Assembly (NCBI RefSeq): GCF_900114035.1
Contig: NZ_FORP01000002.1
Location: forward strand, 434,001 to 498,000
Direction of reading: 5' to 3'
Source: Amycolatopsis sacchari
GTDB taxonomy: Bacteria; Actinomycetota; Actinomycetes; Mycobacteriales; Pseudonocardiaceae
Length of the DNA stretch: 64,000 bases
Shown here: positions 25,191 through 33,448 of the stretch, piece after piece
How the letters are laid out: every line of letters starts with the position of its first letter
How positions within the stretch are numbered: position 1 is the stretch's first letter
Translations under genes and position numbers: made by a program
The notes under the pieces: model-generated
Databases searched by the model: none
What the model was told of the DNA's origin: nothing
Seen by the model: the letters and a program-made list of their open reading frames with translations, nothing else

Positions 25191-25913
25191 ATGCTGATGC
25201 GCCTGCTGTTGCTGTCCAACTCGACCGCCCCTGGCAGGCGGTACCTCGAGCACGCCACCGACGCCCTCGCCGAAACCCTCGACGGCGTGCGCCGCCTGGT
25301 CTTCGTCCCGTTCGCGCTCGCCGACCACGACGCCTACACCGCCAAGGCCGCCGAGGCGCTCGCCGCGTTCGGCGTCGAGGTCACCGGAGCCCACCAGGGC
25401 GACCCCATCGCGCTGCTCGACGCCGCGCAGGCCGTGTTCGTGGGTGGTGGCAACACGTTCCGGTTGCTGCGCGAGCTGTACGCGCGCGAACTGCTCGCCC
25501 CGATCCGCGACCGCGTCGCGCGCGGGACCGTCTACATAGGATCGAGCGCGGGCACGAACGTGGCGTGCCCGTCGATCAGGACCACCAACGACATGCCCAT
25601 CGTCCAGCCGCCCTCGTTCGACGCGAGCGGGCTGGTCCCGTTCCAGATCAACCCGCACTACCTCGATCCCGTCGAGGGCGATGCGCACATGGGTGAAACG
25701 CGGGAGGAACGCATTCTCCAGTTCCTGGAGGAGAACGACGTGCCCGTGCTCGGGATGCGCGAGGGCACGTGGTTGCGCCGCGAGGATTCGTCGCTGACGC
25801 TCGGCGGCGTCGAGGCGGGCGCGCGGTTGTTCCGGCGGGACGAAAAACCGGTGGAGATCGAATCCGGTGCGGATCTGAGCGCACTGCTGGAAACGGTGGG
25901 CCGTTTCCGGTGA
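25191..25913 (+). CDS. pepE: dipeptidase E (peptidase S51)
   Basis: A 240-residue serine peptidase that hydrolyses dipeptides with N-terminal Asp. The nucleophile is S119 in YIGSSAGTNVA; the His is in INPHYLDP near residue 155, matching the S51 pattern, and VFVGGGNTFRLL is the conserved glycine loop. Length equals that of characterised PepE enzymes. Starts at ATG 25191 or 25197 are both possible. Its stop overlaps the GTG start of the DUF1015 gene, so they form an operon. Confidence 0.92.
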   Translation: MLMRLLLLSNSTAPGRRYLEHATDALAETLDGVRRLVFVPFALADHDAYTAKAAEALAAFGVEVTGAHQGDPIALLDAAQAVFVGGGNTFRLLRELYARELLAPIRDRVARGTVYIGSSAGTNVACPSIRTTNDMPIVQPPSFDASGLVPFQINPHYLDPVEGDAHMGETREERILQFLEENDVPVLGMREGTWLRREDSSLTLGGVEAGARLFRRDEKPVEIESGADLSALLETVGRFR

Positions 25914-27022
25914 GCTGGGCCCGCGCGATTCCGGCCGCCTGGGTCGTGGACGGTGCGGTCCCCGGTCCCGACGTCGACGAGTTCGGCGAGCCGGCGGAGA
26001 TCGCGGCGGCGCTCGCCCGCACCCCGTCCCCGAGCCTGCTGGCCGTGCAACACCCGCACCGCACACCGCAGGCGCTCGCCGGCGGGCTGTCGCTCGCGGA
26101 GGCGCTGCCCGGTGCCCGCCGCACGCTGGAGCACCTGCTCGCGACCGCCTACACCGGGGTGCACGACGTCGTCGCCGTGTACGAGGTCGCCGGGCGCACG
26201 ATCGGCGTGCTTTGCCTGATCGACCCGGGCGCGGTGGACGACCAGGTGCGGCACAGCGAGCAGGTGTACCCGGGCATCGTCGCCGAACGCGCGGCGGCGC
26301 TGACCGGGCTGGGGCACGCGACCAGCGCCGCGATGCTCGTACCGCTCGGCGACGACGGTTCGCTCACCGCCGAGGCCCAGCGCGCGATCGCGGGCCGGGA
26401 GCCGGTGGTGGTGGCCGGTGAGCACCGGCTGTGGCTCGTCGGCGCGGGCCCGGTACAGCAGGCCCTGCTCGCGGCCGTCCAGCGCCGCCCGCTGCTGGTC
26501 GCCGACGGCAACCACCGCGTCGCCGCCTCCGCCGCGGCCGGAACCGCCCTCCTCGCACTGGTCACGGCGGGCCCGCACCTGCACCTCGGCGCGATCCACC
26601 GCGCGCTGGCCGGCACGGGCCTGACGACGGCCGACCTCGCGGCCGCGTGGCGCCGTGCCGGACTCGTCGTGCGCGAGGTACCCGGCGCCGCGCCGCCGTC
26701 GGTGCCCGGGACGGTGACCGTGCCGCCCGGGCTGGTCGTCGAACTCCCCGCGCCCGCGCCGCCGTTGCCGCGCATCGACCACGGTTTCGTCGAGGACGTG
26801 CTGATCGCCGGTGCGCTCGGGCTGGATCCGGAGGGCCCGCACGTGCGCGTGGTCCCCGAGGGGCACGATCCGGGCCCGGACGTCGACGCGGTGTTGCAAC
26901 TGGCCCCCGTGCCGTTCGCGGACGTGCTCGCGGTGCACGACCAGGGCCGTCGCATGCCCCGCAAGGCCACCTACTTCACGCCGAAACCACGCAGTGGACT
27001 GCTGATCGCGAAGCTCGGTTAA
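25910..27022 (+). CDS. DUF1015 protein (SerK-like)
   Basis: A 370-residue protein of the DUF1015 family, related to the ParB-fold free serine kinase SerK. Family signatures: DVVAVYEV in the first half, VADGNHRVAASAAAG (the DGHHR-type motif) near residue 200, and the conserved C-terminal MPRKATYFTPKPRSGLL. The GTG start overlaps the pepE stop by 4 bp. Serine kinase activity is plausible for the family but not provable here. Confidence 0.82.
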   Translation: MSWARAIPAAWVVDGAVPGPDVDEFGEPAEIAAALARTPSPSLLAVQHPHRTPQALAGGLSLAEALPGARRTLEHLLATAYTGVHDVVAVYEVAGRTIGVLCLIDPGAVDDQVRHSEQVYPGIVAERAAALTGLGHATSAAMLVPLGDDGSLTAEAQRAIAGREPVVVAGEHRLWLVGAGPVQQALLAAVQRRPLLVADGNHRVAASAAAGTALLALVTAGPHLHLGAIHRALAGTGLTTADLAAAWRRAGLVVREVPGAAPPSVPGTVTVPPGLVVELPAPAPPLPRIDHGFVEDVLIAGALGLDPEGPHVRVVPEGHDPGPDVDAVLQLAPVPFADVLAVHDQGRRMPRKATYFTPKPRSGLLIAKLG

Positions 27023-27843
27023 CGACCGGGCAGGACGCGTTCGACCGCGGACCACCCGGTGTCGCTCGTCCGCTCACCACCGCGGATGCCGAACAGGCGC
27101 TTGGCGAACAGCAGGTACACCACGACGGCGAGGTTGATCACCAGCGTGAGGACCTTCAGCACCGTCACCCGGTGCGCGAGCTCGTAGCACTCGGGAACCA
27201 GCAGCACGGCGGTCGCGACGAAGGTCAGGTACTCGGCCCACCGCCGGGCGAGCCACAGCCCGATCGCCTCGACGCCCTCCAGCAGCCCGTAGGCCAGGAT
27301 CACCGCGCCCACCAGCCACAACGTCGAACTCCGCGCGTCGAACAGCTTCGTCGCCTCGCCCAGCAGACCGTCGCCGGAACGGCCGGTGCGGCCACCCAGC
27401 GCGCCCTGCAGCGCGTCGGTGATCCGGAAGAACGGGGCGGACAACGACTGCCGCTCGCGGGCGAAGGCGAACACCGCGACGGCGAGCACCGTCAGCACGA
27501 CGAAGTGCAGGAGCCGGTCGAGCGCGATGAGCCGCAGCACGTAGCGGTCCCGCAGCAGCCGCCCGCGCAGCGGCACGTCCACCTCGTGGAGGTCGGGCAG
27601 CCGCTCCCGGCTCGGCGCCGCCGGTGGCGGCAGCGGCACCCAGCTGTCGCACCGCAGGCAGCGGTGCCAGCGCAGCCCGTCGTACTCACGCACGACCATC
27701 GCGTCCTCGGGGCGGATGCGCGCGGTGTCGCGGCCGAGCAGGTGGTGCCCGTGGCGGGCGCAGCCGAGCAGTTCGTACGTCAGCCATCCCTGCCTCGGCC
27801 CGGTTCCGGGCGGGGCGAGAAGCTCCTCCGCGGGCTCGCTCAC
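27019..27843 (-). CDS. DUF2127 membrane protein
   Basis: A 274-residue protein with four predicted transmembrane helices in the last 170 residues (LHFVVLTVLAVAVFAF, LWLVGAVILAYGLLEGVEAIGLWL, AEYLTFVATAVLLVPECYEL, VLTLVINLAVVVYLLF), the DUF2127 pattern. The N-terminal cytosolic part has a C-H...HRCLRCDSW cluster that may bind zinc. Function unknown. It overlaps the convergent DUF1015 gene by 4 bp. Confidence 0.83.
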   Translation of the reverse strand: MSEPAEELLAPPGTGPRQGWLTYELLGCARHGHHLLGRDTARIRPEDAMVVREYDGLRWHRCLRCDSWVPLPPPAAPSRERLPDLHEVDVPLRGRLLRDRYVLRLIALDRLLHFVVLTVLAVAVFAFARERQSLSAPFFRITDALQGALGGRTGRSGDGLLGEATKLFDARSSTLWLVGAVILAYGLLEGVEAIGLWLARRWAEYLTFVATAVLLVPECYELAHRVTVLKVLTLVINLAVVVYLLFAKRLFGIRGGERTSDTGWSAVERVLPGR

Positions 27844-27894
27844 GACGGCAGGCTAACGCACGCGAGACCACCACGCCGCGTCGCCAACATTCAC

Positions 27895-27909
27895 TCTGCA
27901 AATTGCAGA
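27895..27909. promoter_or_regulatory. 15-bp palindrome TCTGCAA-A-TTGCAGA
   Basis: A perfect 7+1+7 inverted repeat in the 181-bp spacer between the DUF2127 gene and a small zinc-finger-like gene. AT-richer than its surroundings and well placed to be an operator for either neighbour. Its binding protein is unknown. Confidence 0.45.
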
Positions 27910-28024
27910 AACGTGCTCGGTTTCAGTGAGCGGATCGGCTGTTTGCTACATTCCGGTGACGACGCTTCAGGGTCCGCCGCGGCCGACTTATGCTGCAGGG
28001 AGCCGAGAGAACCGGATGGTAATC

Positions 28025-28252
28025 ATGGCAACTCGCATTGATTTCGGACCCGGGGTCACCTGTTTCGCGTGCCTCGTGCCGCGGGAGCAGACACCGGAAA
28101 ACGAAGAATGGTGTTTCGACGTCGAGAACCGGCCGTTGTGCGGGCAGTGCGCCCGTGACGAATGCATTATCCACGAGCCGTGGGGCGGGAATTTCCCGCC
28201 CGAGGAATTCCTCCCGCGCCCGGGTGCGGAGCTCTCGTATTTCCTGCCCTGA
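28025..28252 (+). CDS. small CxxC/CxxC protein, putative zinc ribbon
   Basis: A 75-residue soluble protein not recognised as a named family. It carries two CxxC pairs (TCFACL near residue 13 and LCGQCARDEC near residue 39) consistent with a single zinc ribbon, and a conserved-looking aromatic end. The ATG at 28025 lacks a strong ribosome-binding site. It lies 68 bp upstream of paaX in the same direction. Codon positions are GC-rich, in favour of a real gene. Confidence 0.65.
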   Translation: MATRIDFGPGVTCFACLVPREQTPENEEWCFDVENRPLCGQCARDECIIHEPWGGNFPPEEFLPRPGAELSYFLP

Positions 28253-28320
28253 CGCACTATCCTTCCGCCGCCGGTATAACGTGGGGAAACCCGGTGCCGG
28301 CGACGGGAGGTGAGGAGCCC

Positions 28321-29178
28321 ATGGGGGATACCGCGGCACGTCCGACGGTGAGCAGGCGGCGCGAAGTCAGCCACACGAGCGCCCGCTCGTTGCTGATGAC
28401 CGTGCTCGGTGAGTTCGCGCTGCCGCGTGGCCGCCCGGTGTGGACGTCCACGCTGGTCGACGTGCTGGCGATGTTCGGCGTCGAGGAGAAGTCGGCCCGC
28501 CAGGCGCTCGCGCGCACGGCGGCCGAGGGCTGGCTCGTGAGCGAACGCGTCGGCAGGCGGGTGCGCTGGTCGCTGACACCGCCGGGGCGGCGGCTGCTCA
28601 CCGAAGGCGCGGAACGCATCTACGGCTTCGGGCGGGACGGCCGCACGTGGGACGGGCGGTGGCTGATGCTGCTCGTGTCGGTGCCGGAGACGAAACGGGA
28701 CCTGCGGCACAGCCTGCGCACGCGGCTGACGTGGGCCGGTTTCGGTTCGCCGACGCCGGGCGTGTGGATCAGCGCGGACCCGTGCAGGCAGGACGAGGCG
28801 GAACGCATCGTGCGTGAACTGGGCCTCGACCGCGAGGCGATGTCGTTCGTCGCCTCCTACGGCCAGATCGGCGACGAGGACGCGATGGTCTCGCGCGCCT
28901 GGGACCTGACCGCGCTGGAGGAGCGCTACGAGGGCTTCATCGACGAGTTCACCGGCCTGCACCCGGCGACCGGGGCGGAGGTGCTGCACGCGCAGACGAA
29001 GCTCGTGCACGAATGGCGCCGGTTCCCCTTCCTCGACCCGCAGCTGCCGGTGCGGCTGCTGCCCGCGAACTGGAGCGGGGTGCAGGCCGCGGAACTGTTC
29101 CACCGGCTGCACGTCGAGTGGCGCCCCACCGCGCGGCAGCACTGGGCCCTGCTCACGGAGGACGAGGAAGCCGCCTGA
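28321..29178 (+). CDS. PaaX-family transcriptional regulator
   Basis: A 285-residue PaaX-like regulator. A winged helix N-terminal domain (TSARSLLMTVLGEFALPRG, then SARQALARTAAEGWLVSERVGRR) is followed by the PaaX central domain (WDGRWLMLLVSVPETKRDLRHSLR, GFGSPTPGVWIS) and a C-terminal RRFPFLDPQLPVRLLPANWSG segment typical of the family. Classical PaaX senses phenylacetyl-CoA; no paa genes are in this window, so its targets may be elsewhere. ATG at 28321 follows GGGAGGTGAGG. Confidence 0.92.
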   Translation: MGDTAARPTVSRRREVSHTSARSLLMTVLGEFALPRGRPVWTSTLVDVLAMFGVEEKSARQALARTAAEGWLVSERVGRRVRWSLTPPGRRLLTEGAERIYGFGRDGRTWDGRWLMLLVSVPETKRDLRHSLRTRLTWAGFGSPTPGVWISADPCRQDEAERIVRELGLDREAMSFVASYGQIGDEDAMVSRAWDLTALEERYEGFIDEFTGLHPATGAEVLHAQTKLVHEWRRFPFLDPQLPVRLLPANWSGVQAAELFHRLHVEWRPTARQHWALLTEDEEAA

Positions 29179-29189
29179 TCGCCCGCCGT

Positions 29190-29915
29190 TCAGATCTCCC
29201 AGACCTCGTCCGCCGGCCGCGTCAACCGGATCGCCGTGCGGCGCACCGCGTCCGCGGCCTTGTCCTCGCTGATCTCGCCCGCGACGAACACCACCGCGAC
29301 ACAGCCCACCGTGCCCTCGGCGAACCGCACCGGCGCGGCGAGTTCGGTCAGCCCGGGGTGCAGCTCGCCGACGGTCCGGACCACTCCGGTCTGCCGCGCC
29401 CAGCCGATCTCCGGCCGCTCGTCGGGACGGGCCGGGCTCGCGGACTGGATCGCCAGCCCGCACGCGCCGCGGTCCATCGGCGCCCGCGTCCACGGCCGGT
29501 ACGCCGCCACACCGGCCCGGTCCCGGTCGGGCTCGACGGTGACCAGCGTGACGACCTGCCCCGCCCTCGGGACCGCGAAGAACGCCGTCGCCCCGACGCT
29601 GTTCGCCAGCTCGGCGAGGACGTCGTGCAGCTGTGCCTGGGTCTCGCCGAGCACCGAGCGCGTCAGCACCAGCAGGCCGAGGCCCATGGTGTACCGGCCT
29701 TCGGTAGTACGCCGAACGAGTTCCCGATCTTCCAGCGTGCGCAGGATGCGGTAGACAATCGAGCGGTGCAGCCCGGTGGCGGCCGCGAGGTCCTGGCTCG
29801 ACCGCGCCTGCCCGTCGGCGAGGATGTCGAGGACGTCGAGCGCGCGGTCGAGGGTCTGCGCGCGGACGCCCGGTTTGGTCTCCACCCTGGCTCCCCTCGC
29901 TGTTGCCTGCGTCAC
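29190..29915 (-). CDS. IclR-family transcriptional regulator
   Basis: A 241-residue IclR regulator. The N-terminal winged helix (TLDRALDVLDILADGQARSS, LAAATGLHRSIVYRILRTLEDRELV) spans residues about 20-75, and the C-terminal GAF-like effector domain follows. The GTG start at 29915 faces the StyA-like gene across a 116-bp spacer that contains a large inverted repeat (29936-29973). It very probably controls the StyA-like and epoxide-hydrolase-like genes. Confidence 0.92.
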   Translation of the reverse strand: MTQATARGARVETKPGVRAQTLDRALDVLDILADGQARSSQDLAAATGLHRSIVYRILRTLEDRELVRRTTEGRYTMGLGLLVLTRSVLGETQAQLHDVLAELANSVGATAFFAVPRAGQVVTLVTVEPDRDRAGVAAYRPWTRAPMDRGACGLAIQSASPARPDERPEIGWARQTGVVRTVGELHPGLTELAAPVRFAEGTVGCVAVVFVAGEISEDKAADAVRRTAIRLTRPADEVWEI

Positions 29916-29935
29916 CCTAACACGGTAGGCTGCTC

Positions 29936-29973
29936 GGATATCGAGCTGACAGCGTCGTCATCGCTCGATATCC
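29936..29973. promoter_or_regulatory. IclR-type operator, 11-bp perfect inverted repeat
   Basis: GGATATCGAGC (29936-29946) and GCTCGATATCC (29963-29973) are exact reverse complements separated by 16 bp. Each half contains the palindrome GATATC, so the site could bind two dimers. It lies midway between the IclR start and the flavoprotein start, the expected place for an autoregulated divergent operator. Confidence 0.75.
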
Positions 29974-30031
29974 GCGCCGTCCGGGCCGACGCTCAGCATT
30001 CCACTTCCCGCACCTCCGACGAAGGAGCGCC

Positions 30032-31258
30032 ATGGACGGAATCGGCATAGTCGGCGCCGGGATCGCCGGCCTGCACCTGGGGTTGCTGCTGCGACGGCAC
30101 GGCGTACCGGTGACGATCTACAGCGACCGCACCCCGGAACAACTCGCCGCGGGGCGCATGCTCAACAGCGTCGCGCACCACCACGCGACGGTCGAGCGCG
30201 AACGCGAGCTGGGCGTCGACCACTGGGATGCCGAGGAGTACTACTACTTCGGGCACCACCACTACCTCGGCGGCCCGCAGCCGCTGGTGTTCCCCGGGTT
30301 CTTCACCGCACCGTCCCGCGCGATCGACTACCGCATCTACCTGCCGCGGTTGCTGGAGGACTTCGTCGCCCGCGGCGGGGAGTTCGACGTGCGGCCGGTG
30401 CAGGCCGCCGACGTGACCCTGTTGTCGGAGCGGCACGAACTCGTCGTGATCGCCTCCGGGCGCGGCACGATGAGCGCGATGTTCCCGCGCAGAGCGGACA
30501 AATCGCCGTACGACACCCCGCAGCGCAAGCTGTGCGTCGGGCTGTACGAAGGTGTCGCGCCGAGCGAACCGCGTGGCGTCACGATGAGCGTCGCGCCGGG
30601 GCACGGCGAACTGCTGGAGATCCCGATCTTCTCGGCCGCCGGGCACGTCACGGCGCTGCTGTTCGAAAACGTGCCGGGCGGTGACCTGGAGATGCTCGCC
30701 GAACTCAGTTACGACGAGGACCCGGCGGGTTTCGAAAAGGTGGTCCTGGAGAAGGCGCGGCAGCACCACCCGGCGACCTTCGAGCGCATCGATCCGGCGC
30801 GGTTCCGCCTGACGGGTCCGCTGGACCTGCTGCAGGGCGGTGTCCTGCCGTCGGTGCGCGAGGACTACGCGCGGCTGCCGAACGGCCGGTACGTGGTGGC
30901 GCTGGGCGACGCGCACGTCGTCGTCGACCCGGTGATCGGCCAGGGCGCGAACTGCGCTTCGTACTCGGCGTGGGAACTGGGGCGCACGATCCTGGAGGAC
31001 CCGAACTTCGACGAGCGCTTCTGCCGCAAGGTCGCCGACCGGCGCCGCAACCGCGTGCACGCCACCGCGGACTGGACCAACCTGATGATCCGCACGCCTC
31101 CGCCGCCGCACCTGCTGCGGATGTTCGGCGCGATGGCGCAGCACCGCGAGATCGCCGACGAGTTCACGGAGAACTTCAGCTGGCCCGACCGGCAGTGGGA
31201 CATCCTCGCGACGCCGGAGCGGGTGGAGCGCTACCTCGCCAGGCACGGCGCGGTCTGA
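30032..31258 (+). CDS. styrene monooxygenase StyA-like flavoprotein
   Basis: A 408-residue FAD enzyme of the StyA/indole monooxygenase group (class E flavoprotein epoxidases). It has GAGIAG at residues 8-13, the family-typical NSVAHHHATVERERELG stretch, and VALGDAHVVVDPVIGQGANCA near residue 290, where FAD contacts are expected. Start ATG at 30032 follows GAAGGAG. StyA enzymes need FADH2 from a reductase such as StyB; none is adjacent, so a reductase must be supplied from elsewhere. Downstream is an epoxide-hydrolase-like gene. Confidence 0.9.
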   Translation: MDGIGIVGAGIAGLHLGLLLRRHGVPVTIYSDRTPEQLAAGRMLNSVAHHHATVERERELGVDHWDAEEYYYFGHHHYLGGPQPLVFPGFFTAPSRAIDYRIYLPRLLEDFVARGGEFDVRPVQAADVTLLSERHELVVIASGRGTMSAMFPRRADKSPYDTPQRKLCVGLYEGVAPSEPRGVTMSVAPGHGELLEIPIFSAAGHVTALLFENVPGGDLEMLAELSYDEDPAGFEKVVLEKARQHHPATFERIDPARFRLTGPLDLLQGGVLPSVREDYARLPNGRYVVALGDAHVVVDPVIGQGANCASYSAWELGRTILEDPNFDERFCRKVADRRRNRVHATADWTNLMIRTPPPPHLLRMFGAMAQHREIADEFTENFSWPDRQWDILATPERVERYLARHGAV

Positions 31259-31259
31259 C

Positions 31260-31270
31260 TCCACAGTGGA
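31260..31270. repeat. TCCACAGTGGA dyad, copy 2
   Basis: Exact inverted repeat directly after the StyA-like stop codon, in the 56-bp gap before the epoxide-hydrolase-like gene. Same sequence family as copies at 23255, 45167 and 53203. Confidence 0.6.
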
Positions 31271-31314
31271 CGCCCTCGCGGAAACTGTCGGTGGCGGTCG
31301 CTAGTGTGCGGGTC

Positions 31315-32145
31315 GTGACCGAGCACCTGAGCATCCCGACCCCCGCAGGCTCCTTCGACGCGATCGCCGCCGGGCCCGCCGACGGGCGGCCCGTCCTGCT
31401 GCTGCACGGGTTCCCCGAGGCGGCGATCTCGTGGGAGTACCAGGTGAACGTGCTGGGGCAGCGGGGTTTCCGCGCGATCGCACCGGACCAGCGGGGGTAC
31501 TCGCCGGACGTGCGGCCGAGCGCCGTGGCGGAGTACGGGATCGACGAGCTGGTGGGTGACGTGCTGGCGATCGCCGACGAGCTGGGCTGGTCCCGGTTCG
31601 ACCTGGTGGGGCACGACTGGGGCGGTGCGGTCGCGTGGTGGACGGCGGCGGAGCACCCGGAGCGGTTGCGCACGTTGTCCGTGGTGTCCACGCCGCACCC
31701 CGGCGCGCTGGGCGAGGCGCTGAGCACGGACGAGGACCAGCAGCTGCGCTCGCAGTACATGCGGGACTGGCGGGACAGCAGCACGGAGCGCCGCATGCTC
31801 GCGAACGGCGGCGAGGCGCTGCGGCGCATGTTCGAGTGGCGCGTCGGGCAGAGCCGGGTGGACGAGTACCTGCGGCGGCTCGCCGAGCCGGGCGCGCTGA
31901 CGGCGGCGCTGAACTGGTACCGCGCGAGCCGTCCCGCGGGGAAGATCGGCAAGGTCTCCGTGCCGACGCTGTACGTGTGGAGCACGGAGGACGTGGCCTT
32001 CGGCTCGACGGCCGCGTTCGGCACCGAGCAGTGGGTGACCGGCGCCTACTCGTTCCAGATGCTGGAGGACGTCAGCCACTGGGTGCCCGAGGAGGTACCG
32101 GAGGTGCTCACCGGGATGATCCTCGAACACCTGCAGGGCAGGTAG
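31315..32145 (+). CDS. epoxide hydrolase-like alpha/beta hydrolase
   Basis: A 276-residue alpha/beta hydrolase with the soluble epoxide hydrolase pattern: HGFPEAAISW (oxyanion hole), GHDWGG with the nucleophilic Asp, PDQRGYSPDVRP, and the C-terminal DVSHWVPEE catalytic His. The GTG start at 31315 is 57 bp after the StyA-like gene. Together the two could turn an alkene or aromatic vinyl group into an epoxide and then a diol; substrate not known. Confidence 0.88.
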   Translation: MTEHLSIPTPAGSFDAIAAGPADGRPVLLLHGFPEAAISWEYQVNVLGQRGFRAIAPDQRGYSPDVRPSAVAEYGIDELVGDVLAIADELGWSRFDLVGHDWGGAVAWWTAAEHPERLRTLSVVSTPHPGALGEALSTDEDQQLRSQYMRDWRDSSTERRMLANGGEALRRMFEWRVGQSRVDEYLRRLAEPGALTAALNWYRASRPAGKIGKVSVPTLYVWSTEDVAFGSTAAFGTEQWVTGAYSFQMLEDVSHWVPEEVPEVLTGMILEHLQGR

Positions 32146-32173
32146 GCTTCCCGCCGCCCGCGGGCGGGAAGCC
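32145..32173. terminator. bidirectional hairpin between convergent genes
   Basis: GGCTTCCCGCC (32145-32155) and GGCGGGAAGCC (32163-32173) form a perfect 11-bp stem with a 7-nt loop. It starts at the hydrolase stop codon and ends 9 bp before the DUF2795 stop, so it can serve both convergent transcripts. There is no clear U-run. Confidence 0.7.
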
Positions 32174-32181
32174 CACCGCCG

Positions 32182-32376
32182 TCAGCTGCGCGAGAACTCC
32201 TGGCTCACCGCGTTCGGGCCGTCGTAGGTCCGGTCCGGCATCTGTTGCAGGTGCTCCAGCACGTCGTTGTCGGCGCCCTGCGACTTCGCGTGTTCGACGA
32301 GGTCGTCGCGGCTGGCCGGGTAGTCGACGCCCGACAGGAACTTCTGCATCTGAATCGGGTTCGGAGTGTCCGCCAT
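32182..32376 (-). CDS. DUF2795 small protein
   Basis: A 64-residue protein matching DUF2795: IQMQKFLSGVDYPASRDDLVEHAKSQGADNDVLEHLQQMPDRTYDGPNAVSQEF covers the whole domain. The ATG at 32376 is preceded by AAGGAGA. Such proteins are common and abundant in actinobacteria, with no known function. Confidence 0.87.
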   Translation of the reverse strand: MADTPNPIQMQKFLSGVDYPASRDDLVEHAKSQGADNDVLEHLQQMPDRTYDGPNAVSQEFSRS

Positions 32377-32516
32377 GGTGTTTCTCCTTCCTTGCTCCGG
32401 CCCCGGACTACCCACCCGCGCGGCCGTCATTCGTGCCGTTCGGGGTCGGTCCTCGAGGACACCCCCTCGGGATGCGATCGGGCGTTTTTGTCGGTGGGTG
32501 CGGCTAGCGTGCGGAC

Positions 32517-32937
32517 ATGGAATACGACTTCCAAGTGACCGTGGACTGCGCGCACCCGCACGACCTGGCCGACTGGTGGGCGGAGGCGCTGGGCTGGTCG
32601 GTCGAGCCCAGCGACGAGGCGTTCATCCGGCGGATGGTCGCCGAGGGCCAGGCGACCGAGGAGGACACGACGACGCACCGGGGGGGTGCTGGTGTGGCGG
32701 CTGGGGATCGGGATCCGGCACCCCGAGTCGGGGCGGCGGATCCTGTTCCAGCGCGTGCCGGAGCCGAAGACGGTGAAGAACCGCGTCCACCTGGACGTGT
32801 ACGTGGGCGAGCAGCGAGAGGCGGAGGCGGCGCGCCTGGTGGGGATGGGCGCGAAGGAGCTGTTCCGGGGGCAGCAGGGCCCGTACAGGTGGATCACACT
32901 GGCCGACCCGGAGGGGAACGAACTCTGCCTGCAGTGA
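32517..32937 (+). pseudogene. VOC/glyoxalase-family protein with +1 frameshift in G run
   Basis: A complete glyoxalase-like protein of about 139 residues is split between two frames. Frame one gives VTVDCAHPHDLADWWAEALGW and ends at TTTHRG. The second frame resumes with VLVWRLGIGIRHPESG, then KNRVHLDVYVG and ITLADPEGNELCLQ. The break lies in a run of seven G (32680-32686); six would restore one frame. As with the hydrolase at 16.8 kb, this may be a real mutation or a homopolymer sequence error. Confidence 0.85.
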
Positions 32938-32941
32938 CGGT

Positions 32942-33448
32942 TCAGCGGGGCGTGCCGTCAGGCCAGACGCAGGGAGACGAGGCGTCGATCGACAGCCCAC
33001 CCTGCCGGTTCGCCTGGAGGGACATGGTGAACCCGTCGTCGGGGCGGTAGGCGTGCAGGTACCGGTCCTGGGGGCGGGCGTCCTTGTCCACGGTCCACCC
33101 GTGTGCCGGCAACCAGGACTTCAGTGCGTCGAAGTAGCTGTCGTACCGAACCTGGTCAAGGCCACGCACCCAATAGGTCCGCCCGGGCTGCACACGCCCG
33201 TCGAAGTTGACGCCGGACGCGTCGGTGCAGGCACCGTCCGCGTCACCGAGTAGTTCGAGGGTCGCTTCGGCGGGGAACGCCGCACGGAAACTCTGCAGGT
33301 ACTCCTCCACCCGTTCCTTGGCTTGCTCCGCCGTCAGGGTGGGCGTGTTCGGATCGGGGGTGGATCGCATTTGTGCGCCTCCGCAAGCTGACAGGACCAG
33401 GGTCAGGAACAGGGCTCCCACGCCGGCGCGGAGTCCGGAGGCCATCAC
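32942..33448 (-). CDS. secreted lipoprotein of DUF1023 operon
   Basis: A 168-residue predicted lipoprotein: a hydrophobic leader (about residues 7-19) ends in the lipobox LSAC with the lipidated Cys near residue 22. Two further Cys (GACTDASG and SSPCVWPDG) probably form a disulfide outside the cell. The GTG start overlaps the stop of the upstream DUF1023 gene by 4 bp, so it is the third gene of a three-gene operon. Function unknown, possibly an immunity or anchoring partner (inference). Confidence 0.8.
   Translation of the reverse strand: MMASGLRAGVGALFLTLVLSACGGAQMRSTPDPNTPTLTAEQAKERVEEYLQSFRAAFPAEATLELLGDADGACTDASGVNFDGRVQPGRTYWVRGLDQVRYDSYFDALKSWLPAHGWTVDKDARPQDRYLHAYRPDDGFTMSLQANRQGGLSIDASSPCVWPDGTPR

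Noticed and set aside
28321-29178. PaaX as evidence for phenylacetate catabolism here
   Set aside because: No paaABCDE, paaK or related genes are present, so only the regulator family can be claimed.
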